Notes under the pieces: generated by a model
The model's input: the letters and a program-made list of their open reading frames with translations, nothing else
What the model was told of the DNA's origin: nothing
Databases searched by the model: none
Source of the DNA: JANQKX01 sp039028695
GTDB lineage: Bacteria; Pseudomonadota; Alphaproteobacteria; Kiloniellales; Kiloniellaceae
Reading direction: 5' to 3'
Assembly (NCBI GenBank): GCA_039028695.1
Contig: JBCCHN010000012.1
Location: 10,160 to 74,159 of the forward strand
DNA: 64,000 bases
Shown: positions 33,815 through 43,298 of the stretch, one piece after another
Layout of the letters: every line of letters begins with the position of its first letter
How positions within the stretch are numbered: the stretch's first letter is position 1
Position numbers and translations under genes: made by a program

Positions 33815-34519
33815 TTAACCGGTGCCGGGGGCAAAAATTTCCCGCAAATGGTCTCCAAATGTGCGGCAATCTGAAAAATAAAGGTGTGGCGGGCAAGCCC
33901 CAAATTCATCGCCCACAGGCGGGGTCTCGCGGATAAGAACCGCCGGACAGCCACTTTTGTAGGCGGTCACCATATCAATATCCGTATCGCCGACAAACCA
34001 GACCTCCGGGCCTGGCGCTATGCCGCTGCCTGACAAGGCCAATTCGACGGCCGACGGGTCGGGCTTATCCTTGGGAGCATCCATGGCACCGATCAGCTTG
34101 TAAAAATACATTTGCCAGCGAAGAAATTCGGCCTCTTCACGCAATAGGTCCCCGTTTTTATTGCTGACCACGGACAGAATCACATCGGGATAAGCTGCGG
34201 CCTGGCGCAAAAGCTCCTCCGCCAAGGGACGCGTGCGCAGCATCTCAAGATGATGTTGCCGAATGGAAGTATAAAAAATCTCAATGGCTTCGTCAGCTCG
34301 ATCACCGAACAGCCTGGGAAAACTATCTCGTGCCGATGCCCGAACCCTTTGCCGAGCTTCCTCAAGGGTCCAGGGCTTTTGACCCATGGCCTCGAAGGTC
34401 ACCACCAAGGCCCGATGGATCACCTCCCAGGTGTCTACGAGGGTGTTGTCCCAGTCAAAGAGCAATGCGCGCGGCCGTTTTAGGACCACGCTGTTTGAGG
34501 TTACTTTATCGGAAATCAC
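33815..34519 (-). CDS. HAD-superfamily phosphatase (phosphoglycolate-phosphatase-like)
   Basis: 234 residues. HAD motif I is FDWDNTLVDTW with nucleophile Asp22 and Asp24, motif II is SVVSNKNG, motif III the Lys in APKDKPDPS, and motif IV is VWFVGDTDIDM. Between motifs I and II lies a helical C1 cap of about 70 residues, as in phosphoglycolate and pyrophosphatase relatives. The likely role is phosphomonoester hydrolysis in the cytosol, substrate unknown. The ATG overlaps the stop of the D-amino-acid aminotransferase gene by 4 bases (ATGA), so the two are cotranslated. The same pairing upstream of hfq is familiar from related alphaproteobacteria. Confidence 0.9.
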   Translation of the reverse strand: MISDKVTSNSVVLKRPRALLFDWDNTLVDTWEVIHRALVVTFEAMGQKPWTLEEARQRVRASARDSFPRLFGDRADEAIEIFYTSIRQHHLEMLRTRPLAEELLRQAAAYPDVILSVVSNKNGDLLREEAEFLRWQMYFYKLIGAMDAPKDKPDPSAVELALSGSGIAPGPEVWFVGDTDIDMVTAYKSGCPAVLIRETPPVGDEFGACPPHLYFSDCRTFGDHLREIFAPGTG

Positions 34520-35379
34520 TGCGGCGCCCGCAAACCATCTACATATTCCAGAAAGGTAGCGCGGAGGCGACCGGTCAAGAGGCCCGGATGGCCATTGCCC
34601 ACCGGCTGATGATCGATCTCCGTAACCGGCATCACCAAAGAAGAACTGGAGGTCACGAAGGCCTCACGCGCCTCTTTCGCCTCTGCAACGGTAAAGGCCC
34701 TTTCCTCAAGGGTTAAGCCCTCGGCCGTTATCAGCTCGATCAGGCGGCTCCGCGTAATGCCATTTAATATGGCGTTAGTCGCCTTTCGCGTCACCACCTT
34801 GTCATCCTTGGTGACGATCCAAGCATTCGATGAAGTTCCTTCGGTAACATAGCCTTCCTGGTCGACCTGCAATGCCTCGTAAGCGCCCTCTTCTGCCGCA
34901 CGCTGCTTGCCCAAAATGTTCGGCAGAAGCGACACCGATTTAATATCGCAGCGGGCCCAGCGTTGATCCGCAATGGTGATCACCGATACCCCCTTCGTCA
35001 GGACGGCATCGCTATGGGGTTTGGTCTTTTTGGTGGTTATCACAAGGGCGGGTTTAGCCGCCTCGGGAAACTTGTGGTCTCGAGGCGCCACGCCACGCGT
35101 GACCTGAAAATAAACGCTCCCGTAACTCACTCCATTGCGCTCGATGAGTTCGTTTATAACCATCTGCAGGGCGCGCCGAGACATGGGGGCGGCAATCTGC
35201 AATTCTGCTAAGGAGCGATCCAATCGGTCCAAATGGCCGATATCATCCACCAAGACTCCATTGACGATGGGAATGACCTCATAGACCCCGTCGGCAAATT
35301 GATAGCCTCGATCTTCGATATGAACCGCCCCGTCACGATGGGGAATGAAGCGACCATTTACATAGGCATCACGCGGCAT
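34516..35379 (-). CDS. dat: D-amino-acid aminotransferase (class IV PLP enzyme)
   Basis: 287 residues, matching Bacillus-type DAAT length. YVNGRFIPHRDGAVHIEDRGYQFADGVYEV opens the class IV fold. Lys147 in ARCDIKSVSLLPNI is the PLP lysine, and GYVTEGTSSNAWIVT binds the cofactor phosphate. It exchanges amino groups between D-amino acids and 2-oxo acids (for example D-alanine and 2-oxoglutarate to D-glutamate), feeding peptidoglycan precursors or D-amino-acid catabolism. Branched-chain or 4-amino-4-deoxychorismate lyase relatives share the fold, but the DIKSVSLLPN motif favours DAAT. It lies between trkA and the HAD gene. Confidence 0.92.
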   Translation of the reverse strand: MPRDAYVNGRFIPHRDGAVHIEDRGYQFADGVYEVIPIVNGVLVDDIGHLDRLDRSLAELQIAAPMSRRALQMVINELIERNGVSYGSVYFQVTRGVAPRDHKFPEAAKPALVITTKKTKPHSDAVLTKGVSVITIADQRWARCDIKSVSLLPNILGKQRAAEEGAYEALQVDQEGYVTEGTSSNAWIVTKDDKVVTRKATNAILNGITRSRLIELITAEGLTLEERAFTVAEAKEAREAFVTSSSSLVMPVTEIDHQPVGNGHPGLLTGRLRATFLEYVDGLRAPQ

Positions 35380-35411
35380 TTCTTTGCTCTCTTCACGTCT
35401 CTATTTGATCG

Positions 35412-35453
35412 GGCCGATTTGGTCTGGCCGATTTGGTCTGGCCGATTTGGTCA
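35412..35453. repeat. Three tandem copies of a 14-base unit
   Basis: GGCCGATTTGGTCT is repeated three times head to tail (35412-35425, 35426-35439, 35440-35453; the last copy ends in A). It lies in the 108-base gap between trkA and the D-amino-acid aminotransferase gene, 33 bases or more from the aminotransferase start. Confidence 0.9.
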
Positions 35454-35487
35454 GGGCCACTCAATCTGTTTAGGTTCCTATTGACCC

Positions 35488-36864
35488 TTAAAAGTACTCC
35501 AGTTTTACGGCGAAAAGTTTCTCGATTTTTTTGACCGCCTGCGCCGCGGCAAAAATGATCACCAGGTCCTCGGCGGTGATGACGGTCCCGCCCCGCGGAA
35601 TAATCACCTCATCGCCTCGAACGATCGCCCCGACGATTACCCCGTCGGGCAGGTCCACATCCCGGATCGGCACGCCCACCAGACCCGAGGTCTCCAAAGC
35701 CTCCGCCTCGATCACCTCGCCGAATCCATCGCTCAGGGAACGGACCGAGCGAATGCGGCCCCGCCGGACATGCTGGAGGATCGTCGACACGGTGATGGCG
35801 CGGGGACTAACCACCGTGTCGATGCCCAAGGATCCGATCAGCGGGCTATAGGTTGAGCTGTTGATCAAGGTCACCGCCCGGCGGCAGCCGAAGCGCTTGG
35901 CCAAGAGGGAGGCTAGGATATTTACCTCATCGTCATTTGAAACGGCAATCACCGTCTCGGCCACCGCCGTGTTGGCCTCATCCAGGATTTCCAGCTCCAG
36001 GGCATCTCCGTGGATCACCACCGTGCGGTTCAGGGATTGAGCCGCAAATTCCGCCCGTTGTTTGTCCACTTCGATGAGTTTCAGGTTCACATGGGGGTGA
36101 TTCTCCTCCACCGCACTCGCCAGGAACAGACCGATATTGCCGCCACCCACCATTATCACCCGGCGGGCCTCCTTTTCCTCATGGCCAAAGGCGGACATGG
36201 CCCGATCCAAGTGCGCGGTCTCGGCAACCAAATAGACATCGTCGCCGGGCAGCATCTGATCATCGGGCGTGGGGACAATGCCCTGACCGTCCCGGGTAAT
36301 ACCCACCACCACGATATGCAATTCTGGGAACAGGGCCGTCAGCTGGCGGAGCGGCGTGTTGATCACCGGTGTGTCTTCGCTGCAATGAACACCCACCACG
36401 CTGATCTTGCCGTCCGCCAGGGGGTGCACGTCAAAGGCACCAGGGACCTGAAGGCGCCGCTCAATGGCCCTTGCCACCTCTATCTCTGGCGAGATGATCA
36501 CGTCGATGGGCATGTTATCGCGTGTAAAAAGGTTGGCCCATTTAGGGTCCAGATAATTTTGGTTGCGGATGCGCGCAATCTTGGTCGGCACTTCAAAAAT
36601 CGAATGACAGATCTGGCAGGCCACCATGTTGACCTCATCGGCATAGGTCACGGCGATCACCATGTCCGCATCATCCGCCCCCGCCTTGGCGAGCACGTCG
36701 GGATGGGAAGCAAAGCCCACCAGGCCCTGCACATCCAAGCTGTCGGAAATCTTCTCGATCAGCGCGCGGGATTGGTCGATGACCGTAATATCGGCATTTT
36801 CCCCCGCCAAATAACGGGCAATGTTGAAACCAACCTGCCCCGCGCCACAGATAATGACCTTCAT
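35488..36864 (-). CDS. trkA: Trk-system potassium uptake regulatory protein TrkA
   Basis: 458 residues with the duplicated TrkA layout. The first TrkA-N domain opens with KVIICGAGQVGFNIARYLAGENADITVIDQ and the second with RRVIMVGGGNIGLFLASAVEEN near residue 233. Each is followed by a TrkA-C ligand domain. The N domains bind NAD(H) or ATP and gate the TrkH/TrkG potassium channel at the inner membrane. The gene is 66 bases downstream of ntrX on the same strand. The ntrYX-trkA order is a conserved alphaproteobacterial arrangement and links potassium uptake to the same transcript. Confidence 0.97.
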   Translation of the reverse strand: MKVIICGAGQVGFNIARYLAGENADITVIDQSRALIEKISDSLDVQGLVGFASHPDVLAKAGADDADMVIAVTYADEVNMVACQICHSIFEVPTKIARIRNQNYLDPKWANLFTRDNMPIDVIISPEIEVARAIERRLQVPGAFDVHPLADGKISVVGVHCSEDTPVINTPLRQLTALFPELHIVVVGITRDGQGIVPTPDDQMLPGDDVYLVAETAHLDRAMSAFGHEEKEARRVIMVGGGNIGLFLASAVEENHPHVNLKLIEVDKQRAEFAAQSLNRTVVIHGDALELEILDEANTAVAETVIAVSNDDEVNILASLLAKRFGCRRAVTLINSSTYSPLIGSLGIDTVVSPRAITVSTILQHVRRGRIRSVRSLSDGFGEVIEAEALETSGLVGVPIRDVDLPDGVIVGAIVRGDEVIIPRGGTVITAEDLVIIFAAAQAVKKIEKLFAVKLEYF

Positions 36865-36930
36865 ACGCTCCTCGGTCGCCGCGCCCCGGCGCGTTGTACC
36901 CGCCCGCTTAGGGCCTCAGTTAGGCTCCTG

Positions 36931-38322
36931 TCAGGCCCGATCCCCGGAATTAATGCCCAAAGCCCGAAGTTTGCGGTGGAGCGCGGATCGCTCCATTCCC
37001 ACAAAACTCGCCGTTTTAGAAATGTTGCCGCTAAACCGCAACACCTGCGCTTCCAAATACTGTCGCTCAAAGACCTCACGTGCATCTCTAAGAGGCAGGG
37101 TCATGATCTCAGCGCGCGCGTCGCCTGTGATGGCCACAGGCGCCGAAGCGGAGATTTCCGGCGGCAGCATCTCCAGAGAAACCGGCTCCGACGCCTCACC
37201 CGGCGCCATGATAAGAATAGCCTCGATCGAATTGCGCAACTGGCGCACGTTCCCGGGCCAATCATAGGACTGCAAGGCCGCCATGGCGTCCTCGTCCAGG
37301 CCCCGCGATGGCAATCCGACGGCACCGGCGGCCCGCTCCATGAAATGATCGATCAGCTCGGGGATATCCTCACGCCGCTCCCTTAATGCTGGCACTTGGA
37401 TGGGCACAACGTTCAAGCGGTAATAAAGATCCTCGCGGAACCGCCCGGCGCCAATTAGGCCGACAAGGTCCCGGTTCGTGGAGGCGATGACCCGCACATC
37501 GACCTCGACACTTTGATCACCGCCGACCCGCTGAAAGGTTTGTTCCTGCAAAACGCGCACGATCTTACCCTGAGTTTCCAGCGGCATATCGGCTACTTCG
37601 TCAAGCAATAGGGTCCCTCCATGGGCCCGCTCGAAAGTTCCCATCTTCCCCGGCGATTCTGCTCCCTCCGCTCCCGGTTCGCTACCGAATAGCTCAAGCT
37701 CCAGGCGATCAGGATGCATATTGGCGCAGTTCAAGGCCACAAAGGGCGCTTGCGCCCGCTGGGACGAGGCGTGCAGTTGCCGCGCCACGACTTCCTTGCC
37801 GGACCCGGCCGGACCGGTAATCAAAATCCGGCTTCCCGTGGGCCCGATTTTAGACAAGGCTTGGCGCAACTGGCTGACCCAGGCCGAACAGCCGATCATC
37901 TCACGGTCCGGCCCCGCCAATAGGCGCAGTTCCTCATTTTCCCGCCGCAAGCGGGCCGCCTCAAAGGCCCGCTCCATAACCAGCAAAAGCCGGTCCGCCT
38001 TAAAGGGCTTTTCGATAAAATCGTAAGCCCCTAAGCGAATGGCATTGACAGCCATTTCGATGGTGCCATGTCCGGAGATCATGACAATGGGCAGGGCCGG
38101 ATAGTCCTTGGTGAGCCGCTCCAGCAATTCCATGCCGTCGAGCGAGGAATTTTTCATCCAGATGTCGAGCAATACCAGTCCTGGCAGGCGCGCCTTGATT
38201 TCTTGCAGGGCCATGTCGCTGTCCCCCGCATCCCGGGTCTCAAAGCCTTCGTCCCGCAAAATGCCCCCAATGGCCAAGCGGATGTCGGCTTCGTCATCAA
38301 CAATGAGTATTTCCCGCGCCAT
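36931..38322 (-). CDS. ntrX: Response regulator NtrX
   Basis: 463 residues from the ATG at 38322 with AGAAGG just upstream. A TTG at 38325 is an alternative. Receiver domain 1-120 has the acidic pair (VDDEADIR) and phospho-acceptor Asp53 in LLDIWM. The AAA+ domain has Walker A TGPAGSGKEVVARQLH, Walker B GTLLLDEVADMP and the arginine-rich REDIPELIDHF. The C-terminal Fis-type helix-turn-helix is in NISKTASFVGMERSALHRKLRAL. The sigma-54 contact loop GAFTGA is not present; the position reads GAEGAES, as in other NtrX proteins. So it probably acts without sigma-54. It partners NtrY, encoded 30 bases upstream, in nitrogen, redox or envelope control. Confidence 0.95.
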   Translation of the reverse strand: MAREILIVDDEADIRLAIGGILRDEGFETRDAGDSDMALQEIKARLPGLVLLDIWMKNSSLDGMELLERLTKDYPALPIVMISGHGTIEMAVNAIRLGAYDFIEKPFKADRLLLVMERAFEAARLRRENEELRLLAGPDREMIGCSAWVSQLRQALSKIGPTGSRILITGPAGSGKEVVARQLHASSQRAQAPFVALNCANMHPDRLELELFGSEPGAEGAESPGKMGTFERAHGGTLLLDEVADMPLETQGKIVRVLQEQTFQRVGGDQSVEVDVRVIASTNRDLVGLIGAGRFREDLYYRLNVVPIQVPALRERREDIPELIDHFMERAAGAVGLPSRGLDEDAMAALQSYDWPGNVRQLRNSIEAILIMAPGEASEPVSLEMLPPEISASAPVAITGDARAEIMTLPLRDAREVFERQYLEAQVLRFSGNISKTASFVGMERSALHRKLRALGINSGDRA

Positions 38323-38352
38323 CAAACCTTCTCATTCATCCTAATAGGTCCT

Positions 38353-40632
38353 TCACACCGCCCGTCTCTGTTCGGCGTCTGCCGACGGGGAGGCCGCCGG
38401 TTCCCCGGCTTCAGCCACCGGAAAGACCATCACCACAGCAGCGCCGCCCGACTCCCGATCCAAAAGGGTCAGCTCGCCGCCGTGGTCTTCCATGATTTTT
38501 TTGACAATCGCTAGGCCCAGTCCCGTACCCCGTTCCCGGGTGGTCACATAAGGCTCGGTCAAGCGATGGCGCTCTCCCATGGGCAAACCCTTGCCGTTAT
38601 CCAAAATCTCAACGGTCACCTGCTGAGCCTTCCTCGATAGGCGGACAACGATTTGCCCATCAATGTCGTTCTCGGGGTCGGATTGCTGCCGGGCTTCGAT
38701 TGCCTCGCCCGCGTTCAGCAAAAGGTTGGTCAAAGCCCGCATGACTTGCTGCCCATCGCAAGACAGGATTACCGGCTCTTCCGGCAATTCCTTGACAAAG
38801 GTGATGTCTGGATGAGCGGTCGTTTGCAGGAAAACCGCCTGTTCCACCAGCTTGTCCAAGGATTCCTCGGACAGGACCGGCGCCGGCATGCGGGCAAAGG
38901 ACGAAAACTCGTCCACCATGCGGCCGATGTCCCCCACGTGGCGAATAATCGTATCCGTGCAAACCTTAAAGGTGTCCGTGTCCGATGAAATCTCGCCCAG
39001 GTATTTTCGCTGCAGCCGCTCGGCGGATAGCTGAATGGGCGTGAGCGGATTTTTGATCTCGTGGGCAATGCGTCGAGCAATATCGGACCAGGCCGCCTTG
39101 CGCTGTGCCGACAAGAGCTCGGTCACATCATCAAAAGTGACGACAAAGCCGATGATGCCACCCTCATCGGCCTCGGCCACCACCCTGACCAGCAAGATCC
39201 GTGTCGAGCCATCCCGCCGTTGCAGGGATAGGTTACTCTCCGCCAAGCGCCCGGGCCGCCGCCCAGCGGACAGGAGCAGTTCTGCCACCTCGGGCAAAAT
39301 GCCTGACAGCTTATGCCCGCGGAGTTTTTCTATTTCGGTCTCCAAAAGCTCGCAGGCAGATCGGTTGGGCAGGGTGACACAGCCGTCTCGATCCAAGCCG
39401 ATCACCCCGGCCGATACGCCGCCCAAGACCGCCTCAATGAAGCGGCTGCGATCGTCCAGCAGGCGGTTGGCGTTCAACAGTTCGCTTTGCTGACTCTCCA
39501 AGCGGCCGGTCATGCGGTTAAAGGCGCGCGCCAGACTGCCGATCTCGTCGTCCCCGTCGGTGGTGCTCACCCGTACTGAGAGATCCCCCGCACCGACCCG
39601 TTCGGATGCAGCAATCAGGCTGCCGATCGGGCCGGTCAAATGATTGGCGAAGGCCAAACCAACCCAGATCGCGGCCAGCAGCAGCATCAGCGCCACCACG
39701 GCAAAGATCAGTGCAAAGGCGATCTGCAAATCGTCCCTTTTGCCTTCTAGCTCTTCATAGAGCTGTACCGCCCCTCGAGTGCGGTCCAAATGGCCAAGGA
39801 CGCGCGGATCGACCAGTCGGCCGAGATAGAGCACGGCATCATTGAAAAAATCCAGTCGGACCAAAGCCCTGACCCGCTCCTCGTCCTCCGAGGCCATGAC
39901 CACGACTTCACCGCCTTGCGCCTTTTCCATCGCCCAATCGGGTATGTTGGGATTAAAGGCCAACAAAAAATTATCTGCGCGGGCAAACAGGTGGCCAGAG
40001 CCATCATAGATCGCGACTTCAGTCAAATCCCGCTGCTCGGCTTGTTGGGTTAGTACCTGAGCCAAAATACGGGGATTGTAGATCAGCAAGGGACCACGCC
40101 GGTTCAAGAGTTGAGCGATGGCCAGGGCGTCCGCATTGATGGTCTCAACATGTCCGTCGGTATAGGCCTCGGCAACCTTCACGGAGTTTTTGATCGCCGT
40201 TGAAACCCGTTCGCTGAACCAGACTTTCAGGCCGAAGTCGAAGAGCATCACCGAGAACACCGCAACCAAGATGGTTGGTGTGACGGCGACCAAACTGAAC
40301 AGAGCCACCAGGCGGCCGTGCAGGCGGGCGCCGGCCAGGCCCTTCTTGCGCTGCGACCACAAAACAACCAAGCGCCGGGCAATCAGGGCACTGAAGCCAA
40401 GCAGCAGAACCAGATCGCTGATCAGGACCAGCAGCACGGTTTGAGGCTCGGCCGCCACGGGCAAATCGCCGGTCATGATAACGAAGGTGACCGTGCCCAG
40501 GGTTAGGCCCAGGACCAAAAACGTCAGTGCGAGCTTGCGTTCTAGTTTGACCCGCCGTGCCCAGTCCAACAGCACCTCGAACGTGGAGCGCTCGGTTCGG
40601 CTTTGATAGGAAGGGCTCGATTCAGCTACCAT
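38353..40632 (-). CDS. ntrY: Sensor histidine kinase NtrY
   Basis: 759 residues. The N-terminal region has hydrophobic segments at about 34-55, 66-87 and 104-130, a periplasmic sensor part, and another segment near 305-330 followed by a HAMP domain (ASERVGAGDLSVRVS). A PAS domain follows at about 395-500 (DRSRFIEAVLGGVSAGVIGLDRDG). The phosphorylated His is in IARRIAHEIKNPLTPIQLSAERL, and the ATP-binding part shows VMRALTNLLLNAGEAI, ILDNGKGLP and TTRERGTGLGLAIVKKIMEDHGG. It phosphorylates NtrX. It lies 45 bases downstream of ntrC, and the ntrBC-ntrYX genes run in one direction. Confidence 0.96.
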   Translation of the reverse strand: MVAESSPSYQSRTERSTFEVLLDWARRVKLERKLALTFLVLGLTLGTVTFVIMTGDLPVAAEPQTVLLVLISDLVLLLGFSALIARRLVVLWSQRKKGLAGARLHGRLVALFSLVAVTPTILVAVFSVMLFDFGLKVWFSERVSTAIKNSVKVAEAYTDGHVETINADALAIAQLLNRRGPLLIYNPRILAQVLTQQAEQRDLTEVAIYDGSGHLFARADNFLLAFNPNIPDWAMEKAQGGEVVVMASEDEERVRALVRLDFFNDAVLYLGRLVDPRVLGHLDRTRGAVQLYEELEGKRDDLQIAFALIFAVVALMLLLAAIWVGLAFANHLTGPIGSLIAASERVGAGDLSVRVSTTDGDDEIGSLARAFNRMTGRLESQQSELLNANRLLDDRSRFIEAVLGGVSAGVIGLDRDGCVTLPNRSACELLETEIEKLRGHKLSGILPEVAELLLSAGRRPGRLAESNLSLQRRDGSTRILLVRVVAEADEGGIIGFVVTFDDVTELLSAQRKAAWSDIARRIAHEIKNPLTPIQLSAERLQRKYLGEISSDTDTFKVCTDTIIRHVGDIGRMVDEFSSFARMPAPVLSEESLDKLVEQAVFLQTTAHPDITFVKELPEEPVILSCDGQQVMRALTNLLLNAGEAIEARQQSDPENDIDGQIVVRLSRKAQQVTVEILDNGKGLPMGERHRLTEPYVTTRERGTGLGLAIVKKIMEDHGGELTLLDRESGGAAVVMVFPVAEAGEPAASPSADAEQRRAV

Positions 40633-40677
40633 GGCGTGGTGTCTGGTCCATCTGTCTGTTGCAATTTTGCCACAGCC

Positions 40678-42114
40678 CTATTTAAGGCCGCGAACCACCC
40701 GAATGTCCAGCTCTCTAATCTTCTTCCGCAAGGTATTGCGATTGAGCCCTAAAAGATCCGCCGCCTTGATCTGATTGCCGCGGGTCGCCGCCAGGGACAG
40801 CTCAATCAGGGGCCTCTCCACTTCCTTGAGTACCAGATTATAGAGTCCCGAGGCCGGTAGGGTGTTTTGATGGGCGCTAAAGTAGCCTTGTAGGTGACGC
40901 TCCACCGCCTCGCTTAGGGATTCTTGGGCGCCAATAGGCTGATCGACCGCTTTTCCCAAATCCGTTAGCTCGGCCCGGACCGAGGCGCGATGAATGGCCT
41001 CGTCCCCGTAGAGAACCACCAAGCGTCGCACGACGTTTTCAAGCTCTCTTACATTGCCGGGCCAGGTATGAAACTTCAGATCCTCCATGGCTTCCTGGTC
41101 CATGGTCTTAGCCGGCAGACCGTCCTTTCGAGCCAGACGCAAAAAATGACCAACCAATTCGGGGATATCGTCGCGGCGTTCCCTCAGCGGCGGCAAGCGA
41201 ACCGGAACCACGCTTAGCCGATAATAGAGATCTTCGCGGAAACGGCCCCGCCGCACCTCCTCCAACAAATCCCTGTGCGTGGCGGCCACAATTCTTGCAT
41301 CCGCCCGGTTGGCCGCCCGACCGCCCACCGATGTGTATTCCCCCTCCTGAAGGACCCGCAAAAGCCGAGTTTGAGCCTCCACGGGCATATCACCAATTTC
41401 ATCGAGGAATAAAGTGCCGCCCGCAGCCTGTTCGAAGCGGCCGGAGGCTCGGCTGACCGCCCCGGTAAAGGCTCCTTTTTCGTGCCCGAAAAGCTCGCTT
41501 TCAATAAGGTCCTTCGGGATAGCCGCCATGTTGACCGCGACAAAAGCTCCATTGCGGCGTTTGCCATAGGTATGAAGCGCCTTGGCGACGAGCTCTTTAC
41601 CTGTGCCCGATTCCCCATAAAGCATCACCGTCAAGTCCGTGCCCATGACCCGGGCCAGAACCCGGTAAACCTCCTGCATGGCGCTTGAGCGGCCAATAAG
41701 CGGCAGGGTCTCCAAGTCTCCGTCGACCGCTTCACCTTCGGCGGGCAGTTCCTGGCGCTTCTCCAGAGCGCGCTCGACCACCGCCACCACTTCGCGCAGG
41801 TCGAAAGGCTTCGGCAAGTATTCAAAAGCACCCCTTTCCGTCGCTCGAACCGCGGTCAGCAAGGTGTTTTGGGCCGACATCACAACAACCTTCAGCGTCG
41901 GACGGAGTTTCTTGATGCGCGGCACCAATTCCAAGCCGTTCTCATCGGGCATCACCACGTCGGTGATCACCACATCGCCGCGACCGTCCTTGACCCACTG
42001 CCACAAGGTGGCGGCATGTTCGGTGGACTGCACATCGTGGCCCTCGCGAATCAAGGCCTGAGATAAGACTAGGCGAATGGCGCGATCATCGTCGGCAATG
42101 AGAATCGTCGCCAT
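40678..42114 (-). CDS. ntrC: Nitrogen regulator NtrC (sigma-54 activator)
   Basis: 478 residues. Receiver domain with ADDDRAIR and phospho-acceptor Asp52 in VITDVVMPDENG. Central AAA+ domain with Walker A GESGTGKELVAKALH, the sigma-54 contact motif in FGHEKGAFTGAVSRASG, Walker B LFLDEIGDMP and REDLYYRL. C-terminal Fis-type helix-turn-helix (NQIKAADLLGLNRNTLRKKIREL). Phosphorylated by NtrB under nitrogen limitation, it activates sigma-54 promoters such as those of glnA and ammonium or amine uptake genes. Its ATG overlaps the ntrB stop by one base (TGATG). Confidence 0.98.
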   Translation of the reverse strand: MATILIADDDRAIRLVLSQALIREGHDVQSTEHAATLWQWVKDGRGDVVITDVVMPDENGLELVPRIKKLRPTLKVVVMSAQNTLLTAVRATERGAFEYLPKPFDLREVVAVVERALEKRQELPAEGEAVDGDLETLPLIGRSSAMQEVYRVLARVMGTDLTVMLYGESGTGKELVAKALHTYGKRRNGAFVAVNMAAIPKDLIESELFGHEKGAFTGAVSRASGRFEQAAGGTLFLDEIGDMPVEAQTRLLRVLQEGEYTSVGGRAANRADARIVAATHRDLLEEVRRGRFREDLYYRLSVVPVRLPPLRERRDDIPELVGHFLRLARKDGLPAKTMDQEAMEDLKFHTWPGNVRELENVVRRLVVLYGDEAIHRASVRAELTDLGKAVDQPIGAQESLSEAVERHLQGYFSAHQNTLPASGLYNLVLKEVERPLIELSLAATRGNQIKAADLLGLNRNTLRKKIRELDIRVVRGLK

Positions 42115-43298
42115 CAGACAGCTTCCCCCACATCAGCTGATGATGATTGCAAACCCCGGGGCACCATGGGCAACTGGACTCGAAATTCCGTCTGGCCCGG
42201 CTGACTTTCAAATTCGATCACACCGCCATGGTCGCCCACCACCTTCGCCACCAAGGCCAAGCCGAGCCCCTTGCCTTTGGTCTTTGAGGTAATAAAGGGG
42301 TCGAATAGGTGGTCTCGCAGAGACTCGGATATGCCGGGCCCATTGTCCTTTACCGACACCATGAGCGGCAACTCCTGGCCCGGCTGAGCACCATTCACGG
42401 CGAGGCGATAGCCCTGCAAATACTGGGTGGTCAGCAAAATTTCACCCTCGCCCGATAAAGCCTCCACGGCATTTTTCATAAGATTCAAAAAAGCCTGTAT
42501 CAGCAAGTCCCGGTGACCATGGACCAGCGGCAATGAGGGATCATAGAGCTTCACAAAGCGAATGCCTTCCCCGGCACCGGCCGCTAGCAAGCGCGCAACG
42601 TCGTCCAAGACCTCATGGATATTGACCCCATCCCGGGCCAAGGGCCGGGCGTCGGAAAACATCTCCATATCGTCCAGCAGAGCCACGATTCGGTCCGCCT
42701 CATCGCAGATGAGCCGGGTGAGATCTCTGCTACCCGCCGGACAATCCCTTTCCAAGAGCTGAGCCGCCCCACGAATACCGCTCAATGGGTTTTTGACTTC
42801 GTGGGCTAAAAGAGCGGCCATGGCCGATACGGATCGGGCCGCATTTCGGTGAACCAGCTGCTGATCAATGCGCCGTGCAATGCTGCCCTGACGAAAGGCC
42901 AGGACAACCGCGCTGCTCTGTTCCAACGGCAAACCTTCCCCGGCTGCTGGCGCGTCCAAAGGCGCCGCATCGATGGATACCTCCTGCAAGCCGATCTTGG
43001 GCGTTTCCAAAATCACCTGATGCTCGCGAATCGATTGGCGCCGCTCCCGGGCCTGGTGGATAAGGGAAAAGATGGCACTATCTTTGGGTAGATGGTCGCT
43101 CAGGGCGGATCCGTTGCGTAACGTCAAAGACGACTGGAAAAAGAGCTCGGCTGCCTGATTGGCGAAGATCACCCGGTTTTCACCATCGACCGCTAGCACC
43201 GCCTGTGGCAAGGCGTTGAAGAGCGACGCCAATAAGGTCGAGTCCGAAGCCACCCCGCTTAACGGGGCCTCCTGAGAAGAATGGGAAACCGAGGTCAT
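42114..43298 (-). CDS. ntrB: Nitrogen sensor histidine kinase NtrB (GlnL)
   Basis: 394 residues, soluble. A PAS domain occupies about 25-110 (LFNALPQAVLAVDGENRVIFANQAAELFF). The dimerisation/phosphorylation domain has His166 in MAALLAHEVKNPLSGIRGAAQLLE. The catalytic domain has FLNLMKNAVEAL (N box), VKDNGPGISE (G1) and TSKTKGKGLGLALVAKVVGDHGG (G2). It phosphorylates NtrC and is switched to a phosphatase by PII protein under nitrogen sufficiency. Its ATG overlaps the dusB stop (ATGA). The dusB-ntrB-ntrC operon is the classical nifR3-ntrBC arrangement. Confidence 0.97.
   Translation of the reverse strand: MTSVSHSSQEAPLSGVASDSTLLASLFNALPQAVLAVDGENRVIFANQAAELFFQSSLTLRNGSALSDHLPKDSAIFSLIHQARERRQSIREHQVILETPKIGLQEVSIDAAPLDAPAAGEGLPLEQSSAVVLAFRQGSIARRIDQQLVHRNAARSVSAMAALLAHEVKNPLSGIRGAAQLLERDCPAGSRDLTRLICDEADRIVALLDDMEMFSDARPLARDGVNIHEVLDDVARLLAAGAGEGIRFVKLYDPSLPLVHGHRDLLIQAFLNLMKNAVEALSGEGEILLTTQYLQGYRLAVNGAQPGQELPLMVSVKDNGPGISESLRDHLFDPFITSKTKGKGLGLALVAKVVGDHGGVIEFESQPGQTEFRVQLPMVPRGLQSSSADVGEAV

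Noticed and set aside
33554..33874. 106-codon plus-strand open frame between hfq and the HAD gene
   Set aside because: No ribosome-binding site, no recognisable product and overlap with the HAD phosphatase coding region.
36010..37386. 458-codon plus-strand open frame
   Set aside because: Antisense across trkA and ntrX, both unmistakable; no motifs and no ribosome-binding site.
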